A stretch of DNA of 60,000 nt from Owenia fusiformis (Eukaryota > Annelida > Polychaeta > Sabellida > Oweniidae): positions 16,787,754 to 16,847,753 of the forward strand of contig CAIIXF020000011.1 of the NCBI GenBank assembly GCA_903813345.2. Reading direction: 5' to 3'. The notes below the pieces were generated by a model. The model saw only the letters and a program-made list of their open reading frames with translations. It was not told the DNA's origin and made no database searches. Each line of letters opens with the position of its first letter. Positions within the stretch are counted from its first letter, which is position 1. Shown here in pieces: positions 35,095 through 45,557 of the stretch. Position numbers and translations under genes: made by a program.

Positions 35095-37532
35095 ATGTGG
35101 ATCCGTGACAGAGGCTATGAAACTGCATTGATAGTTTCTGTCTTGATAACTTACATAATATCAAGTGTGCTTTGTTTCATAGGACATCCACTTGCCCCTC
35201 GCTCGAAAGGTGAAACTACGTATAATTTTAAATTCACATGCTTAAAAATATACAATGATAATAAAGTCAATTGGACTTGGGATATTGAGAATGCATCACA
35301 TTATCAACATACTTTTTCAATGACGTTGACCTAATTTTCACCAAAAAATCTTTTACCACGCGGTCCTAACTTCGACCGTTAATTTGAATTTTTGACCTTA
35401 CAGATGCTCGAAAATCAAGGATTGCGAGTCTCATACTGCACAGTTTTTCTTCAAACTTATACCACTAAAAGCAAAACAAAATTGTCTTTCTGTCGGTGCA
35501 TTACTTTATTGTTAAGAGTCCCTCGTTCTAGCAGCGTTTTGGTCCCCAGCTGTTATAAGGCTCTCTTACAGCTGGGGATACAGAAATATATCTGTCTTCA
35601 TGATCAGAAAATATTCATTATCCAGGATATTTATAATTTTCTGTGATAACCTACTATACATGTGTATGTGCGTTTTTTGGAAATTGCAGTTGTCATAACG
35701 GTAAAACTATGGTCCCCTTGTTCAAATTGTTAATCAATTGTTCTACAAACATTTCCCGCCCGTTCACTAAAATGCCCATCGCTTGTTGGTCTAGAGTACA
35801 TGCATTTTGTATAATTGCTTCATGTTATGTTTCATTAATTTCAGATATATTTCCAAATCAACAAGTACAATGGCAGCAAAAGACTTTCTTCACGCAAGTT
35901 GAACCCCCAGCATGGGTACATGTGACCCTTTGGCTAGTTGTATTTATATGGCAGCTCGTATGGTTGCTGTATGGTATCCTCACAATCTTTCGCAAAGGAT
36001 TGAAAGAAAATATATTCTGCTCACCAGGAGTTGTACCGTTTAGGACATATGTATTGTTCCTCTTTGCGCAAATCATGCAGTTGGCGTGGATTCTGTTTTT
36101 GGACGTTGAGATCCTAACAATGTCGTTACTATCATTGTCTTTACTAGCGCTCACTCTGTGGTTTTGCTTAGGTCTGGCTTGCATCCGAATCGCAAATGTC
36201 GGCACTCTATTTAACACTCCCGAAAGGAACATTTCGATGGATCTGTGGCTGACATTAATTATAGTACACAATGGGCTCGGTATATTTGCAGCGTGGTCAT
36301 CAGTTGCAACGTTGTTCTGTTTTGGAGATACGCTTCATCTTGCATGGGGAGTCGCAGAAGATACATCTGGTACTGTGGCACTAGTTTTACTGATTATAGA
36401 ATGTACCAGTTGGGTTATCGTTGATCTTGTGTTCTTGGACAGATACACGAGGTACCTACTGACGCCATACATAGTGATTCCATTTGCACTGATAGGGAGC
36501 TTAATATCAAATGTATCAAGCATTGCAAATCTTGTAGAGGCTAATTCTATTTTAACTATGGTACTGCTTTGTTTTTCTGGTATTTTCCTACTGGTGAAAA
36601 TCTTGGTGCTGTGTGTGAGGCACTTAATTAACTATAAAAACATATACGGTGTGCATTCTTCTAAACTAGCTTATGTGGCTAACTCTGAATTGACTGCTGG
36701 TACAATCAATCCTAAGACACACAGCTTCGAAGATCTGACCTCAGGAAAAAACGTAGAATATGTCACAAGCTACGCAGATGTTGAGGACGACAACAATGCA
36801 GAACCTTCAGCTCTAAGTTCGATCATGAAAACCAGAGAAAGTCTCGATAACGCATCATCAAATACACCATTGGGCTCAATGAGGGAAGGCGTAATCATGA
36901 ACACGTCAACGGGGGAAGTTGAGGCAAACGACATGGAGTATATATACGTCCCTAACATAGTTGCAACAGACGTATCTTCTGAGACAAAGGTGCAGGATAA
37001 CTCACTTCAAAGACCTCTCGATATGCAACAAGAAATGGGACGTCTAACTGCATCATTTGACGATCCAATGTTAGATATTTCAGGCAAAAACAATGAAGGA
37101 TTTGAAGACATTGCTGAAACAATCAGCAATGTTGAAACACTGAGTTATCACACAGCCGACGAAGGAGCCCCGAATGACGGATACGACACGGTCAGCAATC
37201 AAACTGAATTCGAGGAATCTTTTGAATATATACCAGTTGATGTTTCATTGACCGAAGAAGAAATCAAATCTGAACTTGAAACTGAAATTGATTCTAAAAT
37301 CAAGGACGCTGACTCGATTTCTTTACATTCACAAGATTCAACGTTGACACTCACTAACGTTGCTAACGATGAAACTGGTTATGATGACCACCGAGATACC
37401 GTAACTAGGCAGAACACGTTAGCAGACAATGTGAACGAGGAAGGTGCTAAATATGAAAACATGGATGAAACTATTCAGCGAAGAAACACTGAAGATAACA
37501 AAACTGTCTCTGATGACGAAATAAACGTGTAG
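35095..37532 (+). CDS. Eight-TM membrane protein with long acidic tail (two exons)
   Basis: Exon 1 codes 35095-35209 (38 residues from ATG; possible 5' end at 34976 after a tttattttcag acceptor). Intron gtgaaa...ttcag. Exon 2 is 35845-37532. The phases fit (G|AT gives Asp39), giving 600 residues. TM1 is in exon 1 (ALIVSVLITYIISSVLCFIG). Exon 2 has about seven more, starting with EPPAWVHVTLWLVVFIWQ at about 59-76 and ending near 305. Residues 306-600 are hydrophilic and rich in Asp, Glu, Ser and Thr, probably cytoplasmic. The P-A-W...W motifs recall TspO-related invertebrate membrane proteins of unknown function; this link is tentative. No catalytic motif is seen. Confidence 0.85.
35553..35588. 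repeat. Intronic hairpin, 11-bp stem
   Basis: tccccagctgt (35553-35563) and acagctgggga (35578-35588) with a 14-nt loop, inside the intron of the multi-TM gene. Confidence 0.7.
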
Positions 37533-37659
37533 CCATGTATATGAAAACAAAGTGTCACATTTCAACATGATCGTCCTATCCAAACTTAAGGCCCAGATTA
37601 GCCTAAAATGTTGCTTGGTACACAGTATTATCATTTAACTTTACTGCTGCTTTTAAGTT

Positions 37660-38095
37660 AAGAAGACATTTGGATTTAACAAGAAACATGATTTTTGTTT
37701 GTTTTAGGCCTATAACTAATCCCAGGTCTGAGTTGAAATAACTTTGATACATTGGTCGTGTTCCGAAAGAAACAACGCATTTAACCTTTTTTATCTTTTA
37801 CATGCACTTAGATATTAGGAAGACATAAGATTTATTGATATAACAAGCAACATGATTTTTGAATTTTTTTATTACTGCAATCCCGGTGTAAAAGGGTAGG
37901 AGGTCCTATCAAATTATGGTCCTACTTTCAATTGATTTATATGGTGACCTAAATACAACTCTTTCCCTTATTATCGTATCCACAATCAGGGCCTTTGAGG
38001 AAGGGGACCATAATCCCCAGGGGACCATAATTTCTTTTACACCGGGTCTCTGGTTGAAATAGTGATGATAGTATGGTCGTGTTCCGAAATAATGT
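37660..38095 (+). repeat. Direct repeat pair; second copy interrupted by a MITE
   Basis: 37660-37790 and 37820-38095 share aacaagaaacatgatttttg, aatccc, ggttgaaatag and ggtcgtgttccgaaa. The second copy is split by the element at 37882-38046, so the first serves as an empty site. Confidence 0.65.
37882..38046. mobile_element. 165-bp MITE, ends CCCGGTGTAAAAG / CTTTTACACCGGG
   Basis: Perfect 13-bp inverted ends; subterminal aattatggtcc / ggaccataatt also inverted. The neighbouring unoccupied repeat copy confirms insertion. A relative lies at 10227-10280. Confidence 0.8.
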
Positions 38096-38790
38096 ATACA
38101 TCTGATCTAACCCTCTATATATCGGAACAATATCAGTTTAACTCGCCCGATTATATTCGTATGCTTGTCCACTGCAATTATTAACCACCTCCACTTATAC
38201 TTAAACACATATACGTAATATATGTAACGTATGATAAAAATAAATCAATGATGAAAATGGTCTGCTTTGGGGTTTTGGTTTACGTTGTCGGGAGGTTCGA
38301 ATTCCAAAAAATACACGTTTCCTTTATTTTCATTCGTAATGATGTAATAACAAGGTCTCGAAAATATATTTTTAAAATGTAGAACTTCATACAACTTTTA
38401 AGCAAACATTTTATTTTGTAATTTCATCCATACTCGGGTTTTACGTAACTAATAAGTATATATTATTATTGCAAAAAGAAGATGAAATATGTCGATTATC
38501 CTTTTGGTCGATTGGGTATATAACATTCCTTAAAATCCATTCGTTCCATATAGAGCCATGATCTTGTTAGTCTATGTTGACATTCAGATTGTAACTTAAA
38601 CTTAATTTTGTGTTCTAGAGTTTTCCAGATATTTTAAAATTGTGTGAATTCGGATTCGGCTCAACCTTTTCAATTGAAATAACAGTATTGCCATAGATGT
38701 CATCGTAGAAAATCTAAACAGATATTCGAAAATCACAAGTCTCCATTTTTGGTATTGGTAATTTGAAGTCCACTATCGACTATATATAAC
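38050..38790. other. 3' intergenic DNA; no gene seen
   Basis: AT-rich, between the convergent multi-TM gene and the collagen C4-like gene. No supported feature. Confidence 0.4.
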
Positions 38791-38791
38791 T

Positions 38792-39291
38792 TTATTTCGA
38801 ACAAACAACGCAGGTCAATTCTGCGCCATTTACATAGTCGGGGCAGGGCAGGGATCCGCACACCCCTTGTACAGAATAGAACAATGCACCTTCCTTGTCT
38901 TCATGTCCGCCTTGGCTTGTCTCGGGCGCCTCATCCATACATTCAAATACAACGTTGTTAGGGTGGGCGTGGTGCTCAGATACCAAGTAACCTCTGTACT
39001 CGAATGTCCACCCCTCTGGGCAGGTCCGTTTGGCAGGGATCATCACCACTCCACGGGGGATCTGACATACTGTGCACGGCACGTCCTGGTTGTAGAGCGA
39101 ATTTACATTTTGCGGATTAGGGAGTACAAATGGATTACTATGGTCTGGCCTGAGTTGATACTCCGCCCCGTACATATACCCACCAACACGACCGACGCCA
39201 CTGATAACTGTTCCGTACTCGGGTTTTTTTGGCAGGCAGACGTAATTTGCACCACCCCCAGTGTTGGAAACGTGGGACCCACCTGCTATAC
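38792..39291 (-). CDS. Collagen C4-like gene, exon 4 (terminal)
   Basis: 500 bp, begins with GT completing a glycine codon, ends with TAA. It carries most of the domain, with ten cysteines, to the C-terminal CVVCSK. The acceptor (gtcaatttag) has a weak pyrimidine tract. Confidence 0.9.
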
Positions 39292-42200
39292 CTAAATTGA
39301 CCATTTTATTCATTATATAGTACGAATAAATTAGTGATTATCAGGTATGGTGTTTAAACTGCTTCTTTATTCGGTACATTAAATATTCCAGGAATACCAA
39401 ATAAAACAACAATTTACCAAACCTTTACCAAATCTATCGAATGTTTTTTATTTTATCGAATGTAATAATCTATACAATTTATATTCGCTAAATAGTTTCA
39501 CTTGTTCTTTGTGTTGGCATTCACATTTGATATTTATACACAGTGTACATGTATTTGTGTGATGCAGCGAATCTGTTTGTTTTCCTTAACGCACGTATAA
39601 TTCAATTAGTTATTTGTACATTCGGTATTTAAATTATTTATATTCGGTAAATACCGAATGCCACATTCGATAAATTTCATTATTTTTCGATACTTTACGA
39701 GACTTTCAGTCACGTGATATATTTGAACGATGTAGAATAGCTGCGCGGCCATTTTGCAAATCTCGAGGTCACGTGACAAAATATCGAACAACAACGAAAG
39801 TTATCGAATATTGCTTTATTGCATTCGGTAAATAGCAAATTAGCTTTCGGTTAAATGCATTAACTATGTCATAGAAAAATAATCCATTCGGTAAATATAG
39901 GCAAACTTATTTTGGTAGGGTTCAAATAGAAATTCGATAGTGTGCATATAATGTGTTACTCTTAAGAAATACCTTAACAATTTACGCAAAAAACATATCA
40001 TTTAGCGAATGAAATATGTAATTTAATGCACATGGTATTAAGTTATTGGCTATTTTGAAAACTTAATTTGCTGTAACAAACATATAAACGTTTTTACCGA
40101 ATGGAAAATGATTTAGCGAATATTAATATTTCATATATCGAATATATTTGAATTTAATGAATACTGAAGCAAAAATAATGCCATAATCAGGAGCTGATGA
40201 ATAAATGAATATGCACACATAGCCAAGCAAGGTGTGTCCAATTTCAGCCGATCAAACTACGCTATTTCACGTAACTGCATACAGTTATATAACCAAAAAC
40301 GAATTTGTTGTATGGTTGCCAAGGTGAGGAGATTGAATTTGATGCTTTGCCACCTTGACCCTTGCAAAAATTTCATTGGAAATATGTTCTTTTGGTGATT
40401 TTAAAGCTTTGAGGTGATTTAAAAATTAAAGCCCAAGCACTGTTCCACAACTATTAGTAGTTACTTTGACTGAACGTCAATGTAACAAAATGGGTGAACT
40501 TCCTGGTTACGAGTTTCTGTTTTCTCGATTTAAACCTACTAATAAGTCAAGTTGCAGATTATAATTTGGCACAAAGCTAGAAAATATGGTCTAGTTTAAT
40601 AGGTTTCTTCGATTTGGAATTTGTTAGATTTGATTTAAGAATTTAAGCCCAAGCACTGTTCCACAACTATAAGTAGTTACTTTGACGGAACGTCAATGTA
40701 ACAAAATGGATGAACTTCCTGGTTACGAGTTTTTTGTTTTCTCGATTTAAACCTACTAATAAGTCAAGTTACAAAATGTAATTTGGCACAAAGCTAGAAA
40801 ATATAGTCTAGTTTAATAGGTTTCTTCGTTTTGGAATTTGTTATGTAAATGAAGTTGCTATTCATATACAGGGTGGTCAAATAAAGCGGCAACCCTGCCG
40901 CTATTTTTCTCATATCTTTGTCATTTGAGAAAAGTTCTACCTGATATGTACATCATTCAATCTCCTACCAGCCATATTTTATGACCATCAGGTTGATAGT
41001 TACAATGTTGCAGCACTTCAAATAACATACTCCAGAGGCCAATTTTGCGCTTTGGTCAAACGTTCACTCGTCGTCCAAAATGTTCTTACTTGACTTCTAC
41101 CTGTGGGATATGCCAAAGATGAAGTGTACAAAAATAACTTCAGGACAATTACAGACTTCAAAAAGGAGGTCATTCAGGCCATATCTACTGAGGATTGCAG
41201 TTTGGTCATAGACAACTTGTGCAGGTTTGCCTAAGCGTGATGATGGCCATACCTGGGGCATGTTGTTTAAAGTGCTGTAACAGTGTGACTATCAGCAGTG
41301 TGTAAAATATCAGGGAGTAATTCTCTAAAATGACAAAGATATGAGGAAAATACAGGGTTGCTGACCACCCTGTATTTAGCCCCTCGCTTTTGTTACATTG
41401 ACGAAAGTTCGTTATATTACCAATGTATATTACTTTGGCGACTTACGTCAATGTAACAACAGCGATGGTCTAAATGCATGAATTACAGCTTTATTTAAAA
41501 ATCAAATTCCATACGAAAACAAAAAACTCGTATCCAAGAAGTTCATCCATTTTGTTACATTGACGTTCCGTCAAAGTAATTAGTTGGGGAACAGTGCCAA
41601 GACTCAATGCATTGTGGCTGCTTCATTCTACTCAGGCGTTGTTTCCTAAACTTTGCATTCCCACTCCGCGGTTATGTGAAAATTTGGAAACAACACCTTC
41701 AATGGAATGATTCAGCACGCAATTCACTGAGTCTAGGGCTTAAGTATGCTACAGTTCCTTTATATTGAATCTTCAAACATATAAGTGAAAATTGTGATGA
41801 TGTAATTAAATTGATTGATATATTTAACATGTTTGATCTATCTTCATGGTATTTATATCCAACCGTCTTAAGCAATATCTAAAAATCAGTTAAACCTTCG
41901 TATAACACCTTAGCAGTCCTAGGGCAAACGGTCCTCCCCCATCTCACGTAGGTCGCCCAAACAGATTTTACTGAAACGCATTAAAAGCTTGATCATCCTG
42001 GAATTCAATTTTCAGTCAATGTAATATCTAGATATCAATCATTTAAGAGTTCCATATGAATAGAAGGTTGGATGAAATAACTCTCAGAAATTCTCACCAT
42101 TCTCGGATTGAGATTATTTCTTCTATCTTGATTGGGCCTAATGCAAATTATGTAATGAAACAACAATAAATGCTATGAGAACTGTCTCTGTACAATACAA

Positions 42201-44687
42201 TTTAATAACTAAATTTGCATCATTGACTTTTTCGTGCCGATTCTCGACATGCAAACGGGAAAATTATAACACAATTTATATTTGTTGACTGCGAAGGATG
42301 CGACATGCACAATATTCGCCTATATGTATTGCAATAGAAGGATTCTTGTTGGTTTACCATGGTACTGTGAGTGGTGAAACTATCACGACCAACAATAATG
42401 GCACAATTCATATAGGTGGACTGCGAAAGATCGGGCATGCGCAATATTCGCCTAAATGATTTGCAATAAAATGAAAGATTTTTTGTTGATGATGGTTCTG
42501 TGCGTGTTCAAACTGGTTACGAAAACGGATACGTTTCTGTAACAATATGGCGCAGGTACGGTTTTACTTTGCCATGATTTCACAAGTTGTTGGTAGAACA
42601 TTCACGACCTTTTCGGCACAAATGTGTTTCAGCATCATTCAGAAATCTAAGATTTTGTGAACGAATATTTCTCAAGACGCCGGAATCATGGTTATAATTC
42701 CTCACTATCTTTACGCAAACAAAATGGTTAAATCGCGCTGATGTTAAACCTGCACATCGCTCCAAAACGCAAAATGTTGACATATATTGTTTTTACATTT
42801 TTAAGCTCTAATATAAAGTTTATGTAAATAAAAATTGTTTTTTTCTGCGTTATATCAAAGAACAATCATTTAGTTAAAAAAAATAAAAAGGCGACTGCGG
42901 GATTCGAACCCGGGCCTCCCGCGTGCAAAGCGGGAATTTTACCGCTAGACCACCGTATTATTAAGTATGGTGGAAGTAATTAAACGCTACTTATTTTGAA
43001 TGCTATGATTCGGAAGTGACGTCACGTTCTTCATTTAGAAACCTTTCCAATATCATATCGTCGGCGCCGATCGAAGCAATTCAATGAATAAGCTTTGAAA
43101 TGACACATTTATCGTAAGTATTTCTACACAAGATTTGCCCCATTTGTTCATCATTCTATAATCTTTCATTAAGCTCAAAATGATAAAGTTCACCCCCGAA
43201 ACAACCCAAGATTGCGTTTTGGAGCGATGTGCAGGTTTAACCGTTTTTAAACATTCGTTTGCGTAACAAAAGTGAGAAATTATATTAATGATTATCATAT
43301 TGGCGTTTTATGCTGAAGACGTTTAAAGCACGTGGTGCTGACACACGTATGTGCCAAATACGTCGTGAAGATTCTGCCTACATCTTGCGAAATCATGGTA
43401 AAAGACAAATCGACCGTTCCTTCAAGGCTGCTCCATTTTGTACAAAAACGAACCCGTTTTTGAAGAGTTCCACTTCAGTGCATGGATTTCCCCGATTCAA
43501 ATCTGCTTTAAAATCTTAAAGAACCTGAGCTGCTTTTTAAAATCCTGGGCCATAGTAGTGGCATATTTATAACAGCAAGATTAAAGAGATCGAGTCGTAC
43601 AGATTTCTATTCCGGACAATCAGTAATGTCCCAGTACAATTGCTCATAAAACATCATATATACCTTAGATATATCTTGAGACCAAACCATAAGCACGATA
43701 TCGACAATATATTGAGGATATCAACAGGACAACCAAAAGAACAACCAACTGTCAGAATTGAACGCAATAAGTCGAAAACAGAATACAATGTTTTTGGGGG
43801 GATTTATCTATATTGTAACCCCTTAGAAGTAATAAATATGGCTTCTCTAAGCCAAAATAATCTGAAGGAAAAAGCTAATCAGACTGGAACAAATTTGAGC
43901 GGGCTTTTTAAACTTAATTTGAATTTCTATTGCTGTAAGTGGAAATTCATGGCTTGGAACAATCATCGAATTGATACTGTAAACGAATTAATTCAAGCCT
44001 CAGAACTGATAAGTTGATAAACAAACTTGTTTTACATCAAATAACACGAAAAGATCAGGGGGTTACTCTTATTGTGTTTTTAGGAGGCCCGATCTCTTTA
44101 ACAGCTCTTACTGCTTACCTGTCGGTTCTTCCACTTTGCATTTGATATCAGCGTTGCATTCCTCGTTGATAGTATCTAGGTTGTTGACAATGTACTATTT
44201 GAAAACAGAAACAACACATTAATGTAATGGGCCAGACAATGTGAAGACTTACCAAATGAAATTATATGTGCGATGCATCTTGCTTCATGAATTCGAAGAT
44301 TCGGAGCTGTAGTGATTGATTGAGGGAACCGATGATGTCATTATGTTCACTTACAAATTGCTTTTGCCTGATAAAATTCGCTAATTAAAGCGAAAAATAT
44401 GTAATTAAGTTCAATATTTCAAATCAATTTTGATAAACGAATTTTATGACTTGAAAAGACGAAAAACAGTGAAGTTTTCTTGTTAGGATAACTATTTAGT
44501 TATGTTCCCTCAATGCAAGAATGTAGTATATGGAAAACTCATCTGCTAATATTGAAATTAATAGGAATATCTAGATTATTCTTACCTTGGCATTTTTAAC
44601 ACGCTCTTTGCAGGATTTTCCAGAACTCACGATCGTAAACATCAAGCTTATAATGCATACTACCAGAATCTCTTGAGATGATATCAT
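38792..44687 (-). CDS. Secreted short-chain collagen C4-like protein (four exons)
   Basis: Minus-strand gene joined from four exons: 44687-44586, 44194-44119, 41970-41896 and 39291-38792. Every internal boundary is AG/GT and the phases are 0, 1 and 1. The product is 250 residues: signal peptide (LVVCIISLMFTIVSS, 8-22), a short Cys- and charge-containing linker, then YVRWGRTVCP at about 67-76 and one domain to the C-terminus. Landmarks: AGGSHVSNTGGGANYVCLP, YMYGAEYQL, VPCTVCQIPRG, RTCPEGWTFEYRGYL, CGSLPCPDYV and ELTCVVCSK. This is the cysteine-rich domain usually annotated as short-chain collagen C4-like in molluscs and other invertebrates. No Gly-X-Y repeats are seen. It is probably extracellular; molecular role unknown. 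Introns hold foldback and mariner-like insertions and a tRNA-like sequence. Confidence 0.88.
39370..40150. repeat. Cluster of ATTCGGTAAATA-type words, both orientations
   Basis: At least 16 variants of attcg(g/c/a)taaat or its complement atttaccgaat / atttagcgaat occur, for example at 39482, 39620, 39642, 39664, 39801, 39823, 39844, 39886, 40001, 40092, 40110 and 40136. One pair forms ttcggtaaataccgaa (39643-39658). Located in the last intron of the collagen C4-like gene. Function unknown. Confidence 0.55.
40438..41596. mobile_element. 1159-bp foldback element, CACTGTTCC ends, CCAAG flanks
   Basis: Left end cactgttccacaac, right end reversed cactgttccccaac; both continue with actttgac(g)gaacgtcaatgt and aacaaaatgg. 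ccaag flanks both sides (40433-40437, 41597-41601). The left arm plus flank is tandemly duplicated (second copy from 40654, period 216 bp). A mariner-like element is nested inside. Confidence 0.7.
40869..41372 (+). mobile_element. 504-bp mariner/Tc1-like remnant nested in the foldback element
   Basis: Ends cagggtggtc and, reversed, cagggtggtcagcaaccctg, with TA on both sides (40867-40868, 41373-41374). The interior plus strand translates, with frameshifts, to GYAKDEVYKNNFRTITDFKK and IDNLCRFAKRDDGHTWGML, the C-terminal pattern of IS630/Tc1/mariner transposases. Most of the transposase is missing. Confidence 0.8.
41896..41970 (-). CDS. Collagen C4-like gene, exon 3
   Basis: 75 bp between a gcgtttcag acceptor and a gaag/gtttaa donor. 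Encodes KSVWATYVRWGRTVCPRTAK then VLYE, and joins in frame to G-IAGGSHVSN in exon 4, restoring the usual R-W-G-R...Y-x-G-x-A-G-G-S-H order of the family. Confidence 0.85.
42265..42470 (+). repeat. Direct repeat pair, ~66 bp, 132 bp apart
   Basis: 42270-42335 and 42402-42468 share cacaattyatat, gactgcgaa and gcaatattcgcctaaatg-type words with about 15 percent differences. Noncoding, intronic. Confidence 0.6.
42590..43500. repeat. Inverted pair of the foldback family, flanking a tRNA-like sequence
   Basis: 42590-42776 (reversed) and 43213-43500 share ttgcgttttggagcgatgtg, caggtttaac, agtgagaaatta and ctgacacacgtatgtg-type blocks. The latter blocks also match the 9150-9410 arm (gtgaggaatta, tgatgctgatacacg, gattctgcctac). 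Orientation (inner to outer) is the same as in the 9003-9265 foldback. The plus-strand open frame at 43310-43519 lies in this repeat and is not called. Confidence 0.7.
42890..42959 (-). tRNA. tRNA-Gly-like sequence with UGC (Ala) anticodon, probable pseudogene
   Basis: On the minus strand the length, D-arm (tggtctagcggtaaaat), anticodon stem (cccgc / gcggg) and T-arm (gggttcgaatccc) follow animal tRNA-Gly closely. The anticodon loop reads tttgcac, giving UGC instead of a glycine anticodon. The acceptor stem (aatacgg versus agtcgcc) does not pair, and one T-stem pair and one D-stem pair are broken. Most likely a dead copy inside an inverted repeat. Confidence 0.6.
43501..44118. other. Intronic DNA; unrecognised open frame
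   Basis: A 125-codon plus-strand frame (43640-44017) has no recognisable domain and lies antisense inside an intron. No call is made. Confidence 0.35.
44119..44194 (-). CDS. Collagen C4-like gene, exon 2
   Basis: 76 bp between ttttcaaatag and acag/gtaagc. Encodes YIVNNLDTINEECNADIK and CKVEEPT. Phase 0 in, phase 1 out. Confidence 0.8.
44586..44687 (-). CDS. Collagen C4-like gene, exon 1 with signal peptide
   Basis: 34 codons from ATG: MISSQEILVVCIISLMFTIV then SSGKSCKERVKNAK, donor aag/gtaaga. Hydrophobic core at residues 7-20, likely cleavage near Gly23. Only 0.6 kb downstream of the astacin gene's stop codon on the same strand. Confidence 0.8.
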
Positions 44688-45291
44688 TTTCTCTTGTTTG
44701 GTATCTTCGATGCTACTACTGGTACAAGTAAATTGTCTTCCGTAAAGACTAAGACTACTCTAAGATAAATAAACCATAACCCGACCAATTTCAGAACATT
44801 ACTAAAACATGTTTAGATTATGTCTTATTGATATTTTGTTTAACTGTTGAATAATGATTTGTATAAAGTTCTTATTAATATCGTACCTATTGTTTGATAC
44901 AGTTTATGGCTGCAATTTATCCGTTTTGTTCCACTTGTCTTCTACATATGTTCTATAATGTTGTTTGTAATGAGTTTTGAGTTTACACGACAAGAAACTT
45001 AACAATGGCGAATGCAACATACGTTAATAATGTTAGGAAATATATTTCTGAGAACCAGTGGTTAATGATTGATGCAAACTATATTCTCTTTCCTTGAAAT
45101 TTAGTGATAGAAATTCTCGCACCGTAAGACATGTTTGGAGATCAAATCATCAAAAATCATTAGATATGTCATTTCCCAAAATATGGTGTAACCGAAGAGC
45201 GAAAATTCAAACATAATCAGGCTTAAGTATCTCATTTCCATGAGATTTTCTTGCTGCTAAACGTAGATAGTCATAAGTCTTCAATATATCA
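44688..45291. other. Intergenic gap between the two minus-strand genes
   Basis: About 600 bp holding the 3' end of the astacin-type gene and the promoter of the collagen C4-like gene. No clear TATA box or terminator signal can be defended. Confidence 0.4.
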
Positions 45292-45557
45292 TTAACATAT
45301 TCGTATATCGCAGTACTCCCATTCGATCGCTTTCTTAGTTGTGTAACACCAGGGCCTTTTCTTACTGCCATTCGGATTACGACAGAAATTGTGATTTCCA
45401 ATACCATTTTTAATATTTGTCAAACTGTTCTTGCTGACCTCCCTGTGTTTATGTGGATATTGAGATGTCCATTTCTGGCATGTGACTCCGGATGATGTAT
45501 AGTCCAAATCACCCGTATACTCTTGGCCACTTTTGGATTTACTTTTAAAACAAGGTC
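45292..45557 (-). CDS. Astacin-type gene, exon 8: kringle domain
   Basis: Acceptor gatatattttcag. Encodes a complete kringle: [20 protein letters not shown], then [21 protein letters not shown] and WEYCDIRIC before TAA. All six cysteines and the C-R-N-P...P-W-C-Y core are kept. Confidence 0.92.

Noticed and set aside
35858-36523. Antisense frames inside the multi-TM gene
   Set aside because: Opposite-strand shadows of a well-supported coding exon.
38867-39295. Plus-strand 142-codon frame
   Set aside because: Shadow of the collagen C4-like terminal exon on the minus strand.
43310-43519. 69-codon plus-strand frame
   Set aside because: The same sequence is part of the dispersed foldback family seen at 9.2 kb, where the frame is not kept.
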